NCBI GenBank assembly: GCA_963730405.1
Contig: CAVSRW010000011.1
Location: forward strand, 308,507 to 372,506
Origin: Gaiellasilicea sp963730405
Lineage (GTDB): Bacteria; Actinomycetota; Thermoleophilia; Gaiellales; Gaiellaceae
DNA length: 64,000 nucleotides
Reading direction: 5' to 3'
Below are positions 17,635 to 28,345 of this stretch, piece after piece (position 1 is the first letter of the stretch; each line of letters starts with the position of its first letter). The notes below the pieces were generated by a model, which was not told where the DNA came from, did not search any database, and saw only the letters and a program-made list of their open reading frames with translations. The position numbers and the translations under genes are program-made.

Positions 17635-20600
17635 GTGCAGATCCGCCTGCTCGGGCCGCTCGAGGTGCGGGACGGGGAGCGCGTGGTCGCGCTGCCTCGG
17701 CGGCAGCAGCGTGCGCTGGTGGCCGCGCTGGCGCTGCGGGCGGGCGAGGTGGTCTCGACCGACCGGCTCGTCGCCGACCTCTGGGGTGAGCAGGCACCCG
17801 CGTCGGCGACCGGGTCGCTGCAGAACACGGTCTCGGCCCTGCGGAAGCGGGACCTGCTCGGCCGCGAGGTCTTGCTGACGCAGTCGCCCGGATACCGGCT
17901 CGCGATCTCGCGCGACGACGTCGACGCGAACCGGTTCGAGGCACTGCTGTCCGAGGCGCACGAGGCGAGCGCGCCTCGGAAGGTCGAGCTGCTCCGCGAG
18001 GCGCTCGAGCTCTGGCGCGGGCCTGCGCTTGCCGACCTCGACGAGGAGGAGTTCGCCCGCCACGAGGCGGCTCGGCTCGACGAGCTGCGGATCGTCGCTC
18101 AGGAGGAGCAGATCGACGCCGAGCTCGAGCTCGGCAGGCACGCCGGGCTCGTGGGGACGCTCGAGCAGCTCGTCGCCACCCATCCGCTGCGGGAGCGGTT
18201 CCGCGGCCAGCTGATGCTGGCGCTCTACCGCTGCGGGCGGCACGCGGAGGCGCTCGAGGTCTACCGGGCGGTCCGGCTCGCCCTCGCGGACGAGTTGGGG
18301 CTCGACCCCCCAGCGGAGCTGCAGGAGCTCGAGCGGAGGATCCTACGGCAGGATCCCACGCTCGCCCCGCCCACCGAGGTCGCCGACGATGCTCCCGCTC
18401 GGGAACAGTCCGAGCTGCGACTCGTGACGGTGCTCGCGGCGACGCCGCCGGCCGCCGACGACCCGGAGCAGTACCACCGCCTCCTCGACGAGACGCTCAC
18501 AACCGTCCGCGAGGTGCTCGACCGCCACGGCGGCAGCGCTCGAGCGCTTCGGTCCCGAGGGACTCGTCGCCGTCTTCGGCGCCGAGGCCGCCTCTGACGA
18601 CGACGCCGTCCGCGCCGTCCTCGCCGCCCGCGACCTCGGCCTCCCGGCCGGCGTCGCCACCGGCGAGGTCGTCCACGGCGCCGGCACCGTCGTCAACCGT
18701 GCCGTCGAGCTCGCTCGCGTCGGCGGGATCAGGCTCGACGAGCGGACCGCGGCCCTCGTCAAGGCGGAACGGCGCCTGGATGCGCCGCTCGTCGGCCGCG
18801 ACCGAGAGCTCGAGCGCCTCCGCGGCCTGCTCGCCGCGACGCGCGAGTCCGGCCGCTGCCGCGTCGTCACCGTCGTCGGGGAACCCGGGATCGGCAAGAC
18901 GCGCCTCGCCCGCGAGCTCGCGCTCGGCGAGGGCGCCCGGACGACCGTCCTGGTCGCCCGCTGCCTCGCCCACGGCGAGGGCGTCACCTTCCTGCCGCTG
19001 CTGGGTGCGCTGCGGCGGGCGGAGCCCGAGTCGCGCTCGCGGACGAGCCCGACGCCGAGCTCGTGCTCGCCCGCCTGGCCGCACTGGCCGAGGGTGGGTC
19101 GGCAGCGCCGCTGGGCGAGTCGTACTGGGCCGTGCGGCGGCTGCTCGAGGCGCTCGGGCAGATGCAGCCGGTGCTGCTCGTGCTCGACGACGTGCACTGG
19201 GCCGAGCCCGCCCTGCTCGACCTCGTCGACTACCTCGCCGACCGCGCCGACGCGCCACTCCTCGTTCTCTGCCTCGCCCGGCCGGAGCTGGAGCGGACGC
19301 TGGGGGAGCTTGTCCCGCTCGGGCCGCTCGACGCGGAGGAAGCTCGCGCCATCGTGGCCGGGACGGCGACGCTCGACGAGTCGACGAGCGAGCGGATCGT
19401 CGAGCTGGCGGAGGGCAACGCGCTCTACGCCGAGCAGCTCGCCACCTTCGCCGCGGAGGGAGGCGAGGGGCTTCCGCCCACCCTCGAAGCAGTCCTGGCC
19501 GGGCGGCTCGGCCGGCTCGATCCCGCTGCGCGGATCGTGCTGCAACGCGCCGCGGTCGTCGGACGGGAGTTCTCGCTCGGTGCCGTCTCCGCCCTCGTGG
19601 AGGGCGAGGTCGCGCGCGAGCTGCTCGCACTCTCGCGCGCCGGCTTCATCCACCCGGCCGCGGCCGCCGAGCCCGGCGACGACGGCTACAGCTTCCACCA
19701 CGTCCTGCTCCGCGACGCGGCCTACGCGAGCCTGACGAAGTCCGACCGAGCCGACCTGCACGAGCGCGCGGCCGCCTGGATCGACCGCGACGGTCCCGGC
19801 GACGATGCGATCGCCGGCTACCACCTCGAGCAGGCCGTCCGCTACCACCGCGAGCTCGGTGAGAACGCCGATGAGCTCGCGGCGGCGGCCGGAGAGCGGC
19901 TGGGCGAGGCGGGAATGCGCGCCTGGCAGACGACGGACAGCTCGGCCGCCACCGGTCTGCTTCGCCGGGCAGTCGACCTCCTCCCCGCCGATCGTCGGCG
20001 GGCCGAGCTGCTGTGGGAGCTCTCGCTCGCGCTCCGGGTGTCCGGCCTCGCGGATGACGCCCAGGCAACGTTGGCACGCGCCGCAGCTGAGGCGGCGATC
20101 CTGAAGGACGCCCCGCTCCGGGCGCGGGTTGACGCGGAGATCGCCCGGAATCGGCTCTGGTCGGGTGAGCTGTCGCTGTCGGAAGCAGCTGCCGCGATCG
20201 CGACGGCGATCGCGACCCTGGAGCAGCACGGCGACGAGCGCGGCCTGGGTCGCGCCCTGCTCGACGTCTCGGGCGTGCATCTCTTCGCGTGCAACCTCGC
20301 CGAGATCGAAGCGACGACGACGCGCGCGGCTGCGCACTACGAGGCGGCAGGCATGAATCCCGCGGCATGCGTCGGGCTCAACGCGGAGGCGCTGTATTAC
20401 GGAGCGACGCCGGTCGACGATGCGGTGGCGCGCTGCACGGCCGTCCTCGAGCGGGTCTCCGACCGTCAGACCGAGGCAAACGTCGCGGCCGTGCTCGGTG
20501 GTCTGCAGGCGCTCGGCGGAGACCCTGACGCCGGTCGCGCGCTCGTGTCGCACGCCCGGACGCTGTTCGCCGACGTCGGCAATCGGCTGGCGCTGATCGC

Positions 20601-21153
20601 GATCGTCGCCCCGCTCGAGATGGACATCGAGCTCTGCGCAGGCGATCTCGACGCCGCGGTCGAGATCGGGCGGGCGAGCTTCGACCGCCTGACGGCGATC
20701 CAGGACGTCGCGTACGCGACCACCCGAGCCGTCCAACTGGCCGACGTGCTCCTCGACGCCGGCGACGCGGCGGCAGCGGAAACCTTCGTCGCCTTCGCGG
20801 AGGCGAATGCGATCGCCGGCGACGTCCTCGTCCAGTTTCTGGCGCGGAGCGCGAGGGCGCGGCTGCTGGCGCGTGCGGGCGACTTCGCCGCGGCCGAGAC
20901 TGCCGGCCGTGCCGCCGTCTCGATCGCGGAGCTCACCGACGTACTACGCGACCGCTCCCGGACGCACCTGGCCCTCGCCGAGGTGCTCCGCCTCGGAGGC
21001 CGCGCCGAAGAAGCGGTCGTCGAGCGCGAGCAAGCGATCGGGCTCCTCCAGCGAAAGGGAGCCCGAGCCCTCGTCGAGCTCGTCGAGGTGCAGTCGGACG
21101 CCGGGAACAGGCGAGGGGAGCCTGATCAGCTCCCCTCGCGCTCGGCGACCTAA
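17635..21153 (+). pseudogene. AfsR/SARP-type regulator with ATPase and TPR domains, two frameshifts
   Basis: Domain order over about 1170 residues: OmpR-type winged helix (VQIRLLGPLEVRDGERVV, LPRRQQRALVAALAL), bacterial transcriptional activator domain (ANRFEALLSEAHEA to PPAELQELERRILRQD), a degenerate class III nucleotide cyclase-like domain (LRLVTVLAAT, then ERFGPEGLVAVFGAEAASDDDA and GLPAGVATGEVVHG), a STAND/AAA ATPase (PLVGRDRELERLRG, Walker A GEPGIGKTRLARELA, VLLVLDDVHWAEPALLDLV) and TPR-like helices to the end. The frame changes near 18,535 and again near 19,030. Both breaks are one-base in size, and all motifs survive, so assembly errors are as likely as decay. Probably a pathway-specific or global activator; target unknown. 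Confidence 0.8.
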
Positions 21154-21200
21154 ATACCTCCGACGCCACCACCACCGGCCGGGCAAGAATGCTCCCGCAT
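21150..21200 (-). CDS. Putative 16-residue peptide with consensus ribosome-binding site
   Basis: The minus strand reads MREHSCPAGGGGVGGI and stop. Upstream is AAAGGAGGTGCGCC directly before the ATG, the closest match to a perfect Shine-Dalgarno sequence in the window. The stop overlaps the stop codon of the SARP-type gene on the other strand. The peptide has one Cys and a Gly-rich tail. It could be a signalling peptide, a leader peptide or a short toxin-like product. Expression is unproven. Confidence 0.4.
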   Translation of the reverse strand: MREHSCPAGGGGVGGI

Positions 21201-21300
21201 GGCGCACCTCCTTTCGTGCGCCCACGGTCGAGCGGGGCCCAAACGGCCCAGTCACGACGCCCTAACGGCCGGCTAACGGCGGCGAGGAGGTGGCTCTTGA

Positions 21301-21346
21301 GGGCCGCGGAGCGGCCCTTCAGGGGTCTTGGCGCGCTGAGCGCGCG
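21301..21346. repeat. Dispersed palindromic repeat, copy 2 (first half unit)
   Basis: GGGCCGCGGAGCGGCCC (hairpin) followed by TTCAGGGGTCTTGGCGCGCT. It is repeated almost exactly at 21,365. The distal hairpin is missing in this unit. Confidence 0.75.
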
Positions 21347-21364
21347 ACCGATGGCGAAGCGAGT

Positions 21365-21437
21365 GGGCCGCGGAGCGGCCCCTTCAGGGATCTTGGCGCG
21401 CTGAGCGTCCGCGCTAGCGGATGCTCAGCCTGCGCAG
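21365..21437. repeat. Dispersed palindromic repeat, copy 3 (full unit)
   Basis: GGGCCGCGGAGCGGCCCC, then TTCAGGGATCTTGGCGCG, then a hairpin at 21,400-21,429 (GCTGAGCGTCCGC against GCGGATGCTCAGC, one G:T pair), then CTGCGCAG. It abuts the pckA stop codon on the minus strand and may terminate that gene. Confidence 0.75.
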
Positions 21438-23021
<1,584 letters not shown>

Positions 23022-23052
23022 GCCGTGGGGCATCTTAGTGACGGCCGCGAGC

Positions 23053-23058
23053 TATCGT
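23053..23058 (+). promoter_or_regulatory. -10 box of the P1 peptidase gene, leaderless type
   Basis: TATCGT lies 6 bases before ATG 23,065, with no ribosome-binding site. Confidence 0.45.
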
Positions 23059-23064
23059 CGGTCG

Positions 23065-24114
23065 ATGCCGCGCGCCCGCGACCTGGGGATCGAGATCGGC
23101 AAGCTCCCGCCGGGCCCGCTCGACGCGATCACCGACGTGCCGGGCGTGAAGGTGGGGCACACGACCCTGGTCGAGGGGGACGACGTCCGGACCGGCGTGA
23201 CGGTGGTCGTGCCGCCGCGCGAGCCGCTCTTCGCGGCCTCGTACACGATCAACGGCAACGGTGAGCTCACCGGGCTCGAGTGGATCCGCGACTCGGGCAC
23301 GCTGACGACGCCGGTCGGCCTCACGAACACGCACTCCGTCGGCGTCGTGCGCGACGCGCTGATCGCGGCCGCGCCGCCGGACGAGTCGGATTGGAGCCTG
23401 CCCGTCGTCGGCGAGACGTGGGACGGGGTCCTCAACGACATCAACGGCTTCCACGTCCGGCCGGAGCACGTCTTCGCCGCCCTCGACGCGGCGCAGGAAG
23501 GCCCGGTCGAGGAGGGCTCGGTCGGCGGCGGGACCGGCATGGTCTGCCACGGCTTCAAAGGCGGGATCGGCACCGCTTCCCGCGTCGTCGAGGACGGCTG
23601 GATGGTCGGCGTGCTCGTCCAGGCGAACCACGGCCGCCGCCGGCGCCTGCGCGTGAACGGCGTCCCTGTCGGCGAGCTGATCGGTCCCGACGTCGTGCCC
23701 CTGCCGGAGAGCGCCGCCGGCGAGGGCGCCGGCTCGATCATCGTCCTGATCGCCACCGACGCGCCGCTCCTCCCCGGCCAGTGCGACCGGGTCGCACGAC
23801 GCGCCGCCTTCGGGATCGCACGCACCGGCGGCATGGGCGAGCGCTCGAGCGGCGACTTCGCCCTCTGCTTCGCGACCGGCAACCCCGACCTCGGTGCGGC
23901 CGAGCCGGAGCTGCCGGTGCGGATGCTGAACGACGGCCGGATCGACCCGCTCTACGAGGCCGTGATCGACGCCGTCGAGGAGTCGATCCTGAACGCGATG
24001 CTCGTCTCCGACACGATGACCGGCCGCAACGGCAACACCGTCCAGGGCCTCCCGCCCGACCTGCTGTTGCAGGCGCTCGGTCAGGTCGGATCCACTAGCA
24101 CCTCGTCCACGTAG
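23065..24114 (+). CDS. P1 family peptidase (DmpA/aminopeptidase-esterase type)
   Basis: 349 residues of the DmpA fold: GPLDAITDVPGVKVGHTTL near the N-terminus, a substrate region LTNTHSVGVVRDA, SVGGGTGMVCHGFKGGIGTASR, and GEGAGSIIVLIATDAPLLP, which contains the Gly-Ser pair at the expected self-cleavage site with Ser as the new N-terminal nucleophile. The closing region has NAMLVSDTMTGRNGNTV. Such enzymes cleave amino-terminal residues or beta-peptides and mature by autoproteolysis. The 3' end overlaps the convergent zinc-finger gene by 34 bases. Confidence 0.92.
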   Translation: MPRARDLGIEIGKLPPGPLDAITDVPGVKVGHTTLVEGDDVRTGVTVVVPPREPLFAASYTINGNGELTGLEWIRDSGTLTTPVGLTNTHSVGVVRDALIAAAPPDESDWSLPVVGETWDGVLNDINGFHVRPEHVFAALDAAQEGPVEEGSVGGGTGMVCHGFKGGIGTASRVVEDGWMVGVLVQANHGRRRRLRVNGVPVGELIGPDVVPLPESAAGEGAGSIIVLIATDAPLLPGQCDRVARRAAFGIARTGGMGERSSGDFALCFATGNPDLGAAEPELPVRMLNDGRIDPLYEAVIDAVEESILNAMLVSDTMTGRNGNTVQGLPPDLLLQALGQVGSTSTSST

Positions 24115-24341
24115 CACCAGATCCAGTCCTCGCCCGGCTGCGCCGACTGGACGAGCGGGTGCGACGTTGCGTGGAAGTGCTTCGACGCGTGCTTCCCCGG
24201 CGAGCTGTCGCAGCAGCCGACATGGCCGCAGGCGAGACAGAGGCGCAGGTGGACCCAGCGCTGCCCGATCTGCAGGCACTCCTCGCATCCTGGTGCGCTG
24301 GGTGTGACCGGCCGGATCGTGTCGAGGTGCGTGCAGCTCAT
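24081..24341 (-). CDS. UBP-type zinc finger protein
   Basis: 86 residues forming one ZnF-UBP domain: CTHLDTIRPVTPSAPGCEECLQIGQRWVHL, split here as Cys-Cys pairs, then CLACGHVGCCDSSPGKHASKHFHATSHPLV with the expected Cys and His ligands. In bacteria these stand-alone domains are of unclear function. The ATG overlaps the ABC exporter stop by four bases, so it is translated with that gene. Confidence 0.9.
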   Translation of the reverse strand: MSCTHLDTIRPVTPSAPGCEECLQIGQRWVHLRLCLACGHVGCCDSSPGKHASKHFHATSHPLVQSAQPGEDWIWCYVDEVLVDPT

Positions 24342-26134
24342 CGCAGGACCTCCTCCGTGTCGCGGGAGACGAGCGCGGCGTAGCGGCCCCCGGCGGTGAG
24401 GAGCTCCTCGTGCGTGCCGATCTCGGCCACCCGGCCACGGTCGAGCACGACGATCTGGTCGGCGTCCCGCACCGTCGAGAGCCGGTGCGCGATCGCGATC
24501 GTCGTCCTGCCCTCGGCGAGTCGCTCGAGCGCCTCCTGGACGGCGCGCTCGGTCTGCGTGTCGAGCGCCGAGGTCGCCTCGTCGAGGACGAGGATCGGCG
24601 GGTTCCTCAGGATCGTGCGCGCGATCGCGATCCGCTGCCGCTCGCCGCCCGAGAAGCGGTAGCCACGCTCGCCGACGACGGTCTCGTAGCCCGCGGGGAG
24701 GCCCGCGATCAGATCGTGGATCTGGGCTGCGCGCGCGGCCTCCTCGATCTCGTCGTCGGACGCGTCCGGCCGCGCGAAGCGGAGATTGTCGCGCACGGTC
24801 GCGTGGAAGAGGTACGTCTCCTGGCTGACGACGCCGACCGCATCCGCCAGCGAGGGGAAGGTGAGCTCGCGCACGTCGATGCCGTCAATCGTGGCCCTGC
24901 CCTCCGTCACGTCGTAGAGGCGGGCGACGAGGTAGCCCGCCGTCGTCTTGCCGGAGCCCGTCTCGCCGACGAGCGCGGTCTTGGATCCCCGCGGCACGTC
25001 GAAGGAGACATCCTGCAGCGTCCAGGGCCCGTCCTCGTAACGGAACCAGACGCCCTCGAAGGCGACGTCGCCGCGCGGCCGCTCGAGCGTGCGTGCGCCC
25101 TCCTCGATGTCGATCGGATGGTCGAGGTACTCGAACACGCGGTCGAAGAGCGCGAGCGAGGTCTGCACCTCGAGCCCCACTCCGAGCAGCGAGCCGACCG
25201 GGAAGAACAGGCGAGCCTGCAGGGTCGTGAACGCGACCACCGTGCCGATCGACACGGCGCCAGCGAAGTGGCCGGCAAAGAGGTAGACGAGCGCCGGCAT
25301 GACCGCGAACGAGGTCTGGATCGAAGCCATCATCCAGCGGCCGGTCATTCGCGCCCGCACCTCGAGGTCGGCGAGGCGCTCGGACTCGGTGCGGAACCGG
25401 CCCGCCAGCTCGCCGGTGCGGCCCATGGTCTTCCCGAGCAGGATCCCCGAGACCGAGAGCGACTCCTGGACGAGGCTCGAGATGTCGGCCATCGACTCCT
25501 GCCGCACCTTCGCCACCTTCCGCCGCTGGTCGCCGACGCGCTTGGTCAGCCAGACGAACAGCGGCAGCAGTCCCAGCGCGAAGAGCGTCAGCTTCCAGTC
25601 GAGGATGAACATCGCGACCACCGTCGCGAGCACGGTCGTCACGTTGGAGACGATCGAGGTCGCAGTCGACGTGACCACCTCCTGGACGCCGCCGATGTCG
25701 TTCGCGAGCCTCGACTGCACCTCACCGGTTCGCGTGCGCGTGAAGAACGCGAGCGAGAGCCGCTGCAGGTGCTCGTAGACGGACGTGCGCAGGTCGTGCA
25801 TGACCCGCTGGCCGACCTGATTCGAGAGGAGGGTCTGGACGACGCCGAGCGCGCCGGTGACGATCGCGATCCCGACCATGCCGGCGACGAGCCAGTTCAG
25901 GAGCGCGAGGTCGCCGTTCGGAAGGGCGTCGTCGATCACCTCCTTCAGGAGCAGGGCGGGGATCACGCCGAGCGCCGAGGAGAAGAGGATCAGGCCGAGG
26001 ACGCCCGTCAGCCGAAGCCGGTACGGACGGAAGAGCGCGACGATGCGACGGAAGTACGCGCGGCGGACGGCCGGATCGGCGGGCCGCTCCGGCGGATCCT
26101 CGTAGTCGAAGGCTCGCGCTCGTCCTCGTGGCAT
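24338..26134 (-). CDS. ABC transporter, fused permease and ATPase
   Basis: 598-residue half-transporter exporter of the MsbA/MDR class. Six membrane helices lie within about residues 35-330, starting LFRPYRLRLTGVLGLILFSSA. The ATPase domain has Walker A GETGSGKTTAG, Q-loop VSQETYLF, signature FSGGERQRIA, Walker B ILVLDEATSALD and the switch His in IAHRLSTV. Half-transporters work as dimers; the substrate is unknown (lipid or drug). A TACGCT box lies 7 bases before the ATG, so it may be leaderless. Confidence 0.95.
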   Translation of the reverse strand: MPRGRARAFDYEDPPERPADPAVRRAYFRRIVALFRPYRLRLTGVLGLILFSSALGVIPALLLKEVIDDALPNGDLALLNWLVAGMVGIAIVTGALGVVQTLLSNQVGQRVMHDLRTSVYEHLQRLSLAFFTRTRTGEVQSRLANDIGGVQEVVTSTATSIVSNVTTVLATVVAMFILDWKLTLFALGLLPLFVWLTKRVGDQRRKVAKVRQESMADISSLVQESLSVSGILLGKTMGRTGELAGRFRTESERLADLEVRARMTGRWMMASIQTSFAVMPALVYLFAGHFAGAVSIGTVVAFTTLQARLFFPVGSLLGVGLEVQTSLALFDRVFEYLDHPIDIEEGARTLERPRGDVAFEGVWFRYEDGPWTLQDVSFDVPRGSKTALVGETGSGKTTAGYLVARLYDVTEGRATIDGIDVRELTFPSLADAVGVVSQETYLFHATVRDNLRFARPDASDDEIEEAARAAQIHDLIAGLPAGYETVVGERGYRFSGGERQRIAIARTILRNPPILVLDEATSALDTQTERAVQEALERLAEGRTTIAIAHRLSTVRDADQIVVLDRGRVAEIGTHEELLTAGGRYAALVSRDTEEVLR

Positions 26135-26141
26135 CCGTGAC

Positions 26142-26147
26142 AGCGTA
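26142..26147 (-). promoter_or_regulatory. -10 box of the ABC exporter gene, leaderless type
   Basis: Minus-strand TACGCT lies 7 bases before ATG 26,134. Confidence 0.4.
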
Positions 26148-26155
26148 CGGACCGG

Positions 26156-26698
26156 CTAGCGGGCGGCGTCGACGCGCGCCTGGAGCTGCTCGGTGAGCTC
26201 CTTGGCCGCGGCAACGGTCGGCTTCGCGCGCTCGACCGGGATGGGCTCGCCGACGACGATCCGGATCTTGGTGAACCTGATCCGGCCGCGCGAGAGGGCG
26301 CGCCTCGTGCCCACGATCGTCACCGGGACGAGCGGTGCGCCGGTGGCGAGCGCGAGCCGCGCGGCGCCGCGCGTCCAGGCACCGCCCTGGACCGTCCCCT
26401 GCGGGAAGATCGCGACGGCCTCGCCGTCGTGCAGCAGCTCCTCGGCGCGGCCGACCGAGAGCAGGTCGCGTCGGTCGCGGCGGATCGGGATCCCGCCGAG
26501 CGCGTCCATCAGCCACGCGCCCGGCCGGTAGCGCCAGAGCTCGACCTTGGCGAGGAAGTGGAGCGGCTGGCGCGCCGCGAGCGCGAGCAGCGGCGGATCG
26601 AGCATCGACTCGTGGTTCGCTGCGACGACGCACGCCCCCGGCGGGACGCGCCCGACGATCTCGATCCGGTAGAGCAGACGCGCGAGCACGCGCACCAC
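26156..26698 (-). CDS. plsC: 1-acyl-glycerol-3-phosphate acyltransferase family protein
   Basis: 180 residues with PlsC motifs: block I VAANHESMLDPPLLA (NHx4D), block II-like GGIPIRRDRRD, block III AIFPQGTVQGG (FPQGT in place of FPEGT), and block IV PLVPVTIVGTR. It probably acylates lysophosphatidic acid at the membrane. GTG 26,698 is the first available start; in-frame codons just upstream (LYGGIRSV) look conserved, so the true N-terminus may be slightly longer. It sits between a hydrolase and an ABC exporter on one strand. Confidence 0.88.
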   Translation of the reverse strand: MVRVLARLLYRIEIVGRVPPGACVVAANHESMLDPPLLALAARQPLHFLAKVELWRYRPGAWLMDALGGIPIRRDRRDLLSVGRAEELLHDGEAVAIFPQGTVQGGAWTRGAARLALATGAPLVPVTIVGTRRALSRGRIRFTKIRIVVGEPIPVERAKPTVAAAKELTEQLQARVDAAR

Positions 26699-26721
26699 GG
26701 AGCGGATGCCGCCGTAGAGAC

Positions 26722-27276
26722 CTACGCGCAGAAGCGCTCCACCTCAGCGGCGACGAAGTCGCCGTACCGCGCAGCGCCGGGGAGCGCGAGCGTGCCGCCG
26801 TCGCGCAGCCGCAGCGCCACCGCGTGGAAGGCGAGCGGGATCACGCGACGCTCGACGTCGGCGCCCAGCGTCCGCGCCCGGCGGGCGGCCGCATCGGACA
26901 TCGACGGCTTCACGCCCGGGATCCCGGGCAGCGGCGCATCGAGGGCGCCGTGGACGATCGCGAGCCGGCGGCCGCGGAGCCCGTCGAGCGGGAGCTGGGG
27001 CGGCAGCCACGGGTTGACGCCCGCGACGAGCTCGACGCCGTCGGCGCCGGCGTTCCGGACGGCGACGGCGCCGCCCATCGAGAAGCCGAGCAGCGCGAGC
27101 TCCCGCGCCCCGGCCGCGCGCGCCGCGTCGATCGCGGCGGCGCCGTCCTCGACGCAGAGGTCGAGCCGCTGCCACGACTTGACCCGGTACCGCACCTCGA
27201 GGAACCCGACCCCGGGGAAGCGGCGTGCAAGCCGGCGTACGAGCCATTCGATCGAGGCACTCCACGTGCCGGGCAC
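26722..27276 (-). CDS. Dienelactone hydrolase-type alpha/beta hydrolase
   Basis: About 184 residues from GTG 27,276. It shows an alpha/beta-hydrolase nucleophile elbow GFSMGGAV, a later Asp region (IVHGALDAPLPG) and a catalytic His candidate in VIPLAFHAV. The conserved first strand (AIVCVNGGTAAEV) lies in frame but upstream of this GTG. No standard start exists between that strand and a dispersed repeat at 27,367-27,439, and the frame stays open into the repeat. The true 5' end is therefore unresolved: the repeat may have replaced or extended it. Confidence 0.7.
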   Translation of the reverse strand: MPGTWSASIEWLVRRLARRFPGVGFLEVRYRVKSWQRLDLCVEDGAAAIDAARAAGARELALLGFSMGGAVAVRNAGADGVELVAGVNPWLPPQLPLDGLRGRRLAIVHGALDAPLPGIPGVKPSMSDAAARRARTLGADVERRVIPLAFHAVALRLRDGGTLALPGAARYGDFVAAEVERFCA

Positions 27277-27366
27277 CTCCGCCGCAGTGCCCCCGTTGAC
27301 GCAGACGATCGCGCGCGGACCGGGCTCACCGGTCCAGCGGGCCTCGGCGCCCGTCGAAAGGGCAAC

Positions 27367-27439
27367 GGAGCGAAGCGACTCTTCAGGGGTTTTACGCGCG
27401 ATCGGAATCCGCTCCCGCGGATTTCGATCTTGCGCAGAG
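27367..27439. repeat. Dispersed palindromic repeat, copy 4
   Basis: GGAGCGAAGCGACTCTTCAG, then GGGTTTTACGCGCG, then a 12-bp stem GATCGGAATCCG against CGGATTTCGATC (one G:T pair) with loop CTCCCG at 27,412-27,417, then TTGCGCAGA. It lies at the 5' end of the hydrolase gene and just before xerC. Confidence 0.75.
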
Positions 27440-27475
27440 ACAGGACATGCGCCGACTCTAGGGAAATCGCCCTGG

Positions 27476-28309
27476 ATGAGGACCGATGCGGCGATCGAGC
27501 GCTTCCTGGCTTCACCGGCGCTCGCCGAGTCGACGCGCCGCGCGTACGCGTCCGACCTGGCCGGCTTCGCCGCCTGGCTCGACCACCGCGGGCTCGGCGT
27601 GGACGAGGTCGACGTCCGGGTCCTCGTCGACTACGCCTCCGAGCTCGGGCGTGCCCGGAACGGGCTCGCGCCGGCGACGATCGCGCGCAAGCTCGCGGCG
27701 GTCCGCTCCTTCCTCCGCTTCACGCTGGGCGCGACGCGAGTCCCCGACGCGGCGCTCGCGCCGAAGCGGCCCCAGCGGCTGCCGGAGGCGCCGAAGCCCG
27801 AGGAGGTCGACCGGCTGATCGACTCGCTCGGCGGCGACGGCGCGCTCGGCCTGCGCAACCGCGCGCTCGTCGAGCTCGTCTACTCGGCCGGGCTGCGGAG
27901 CGCAGAGGCGGTCGGGCTCGACCTCGCGGACGTGGACTTCGAGCAGGAACTGGTGCGCGTGCGCGGCAAGGGCGGCAAGGAGCGCGTCGTGCCGCTCGGC
28001 GAGGAGGCCGCCCACGTCGTGGCCCGCTACCTGCGCGAGGCGCGGCCGGAGCTGGCACGCGGCGCGAACGACGCCCTCTTCCTCTCCGCCCGCGGGAAGC
28101 GGCTCGACACGAGCACGCTGCGCCGGCTCCTCCCCCACCCGCACCGGCTGCGGCACTCGTTCGCGACGCACCTGCTCGAGGGCGGCGCCGACCTGCGCAC
28201 GATCCAGGAGCTCCTCGGCCACTCGTCGCTTTCCACGACGCAGGTCTACAGCCACGTCGACGCGCGCCGTCTACGCAGGGTCTACGACTCCTCCCATCCG
28301 CGCTCTTAG
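27476..28309 (+). CDS. xerC: Tyrosine recombinase XerC/XerD type, first of two
   Basis: 277 residues. The N-terminal SAM-like core-binding domain includes IERFLASPALAESTRRAYASDL. The catalytic domain has Arg in YSAGLRSAEAVGLDLADVD, Lys in GKGGKERVVPL, HRLRHSFATHLLEGGADL (His-x-x-Arg), LLGHSSLSTTQVYSHV with the second His and the Tyr nucleophile. It is slightly short between the Lys and His-x-x-Arg motifs. Xer proteins resolve chromosome dimers at dif. A second Xer gene follows directly, so the XerC/XerD pair appears as tandem genes, though which is which is not certain. Confidence 0.9.
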   Translation: MRTDAAIERFLASPALAESTRRAYASDLAGFAAWLDHRGLGVDEVDVRVLVDYASELGRARNGLAPATIARKLAAVRSFLRFTLGATRVPDAALAPKRPQRLPEAPKPEEVDRLIDSLGGDGALGLRNRALVELVYSAGLRSAEAVGLDLADVDFEQELVRVRGKGGKERVVPLGEEAAHVVARYLREARPELARGANDALFLSARGKRLDTSTLRRLLPHPHRLRHSFATHLLEGGADLRTIQELLGHSSLSTTQVYSHVDARRLRRVYDSSHPRS

Positions 28310-28345
28310 AGGGGTCCGCGCCGCGGCGCGGAATCGGGAGCGGCC

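Noticed and set aside
24410..26140. 576-codon plus-strand frame opposite the ABC exporter
   Set aside because: The sense strand carries every ABC ATPase motif; the antisense product is Arg/Glu-rich with no recognisable domain.
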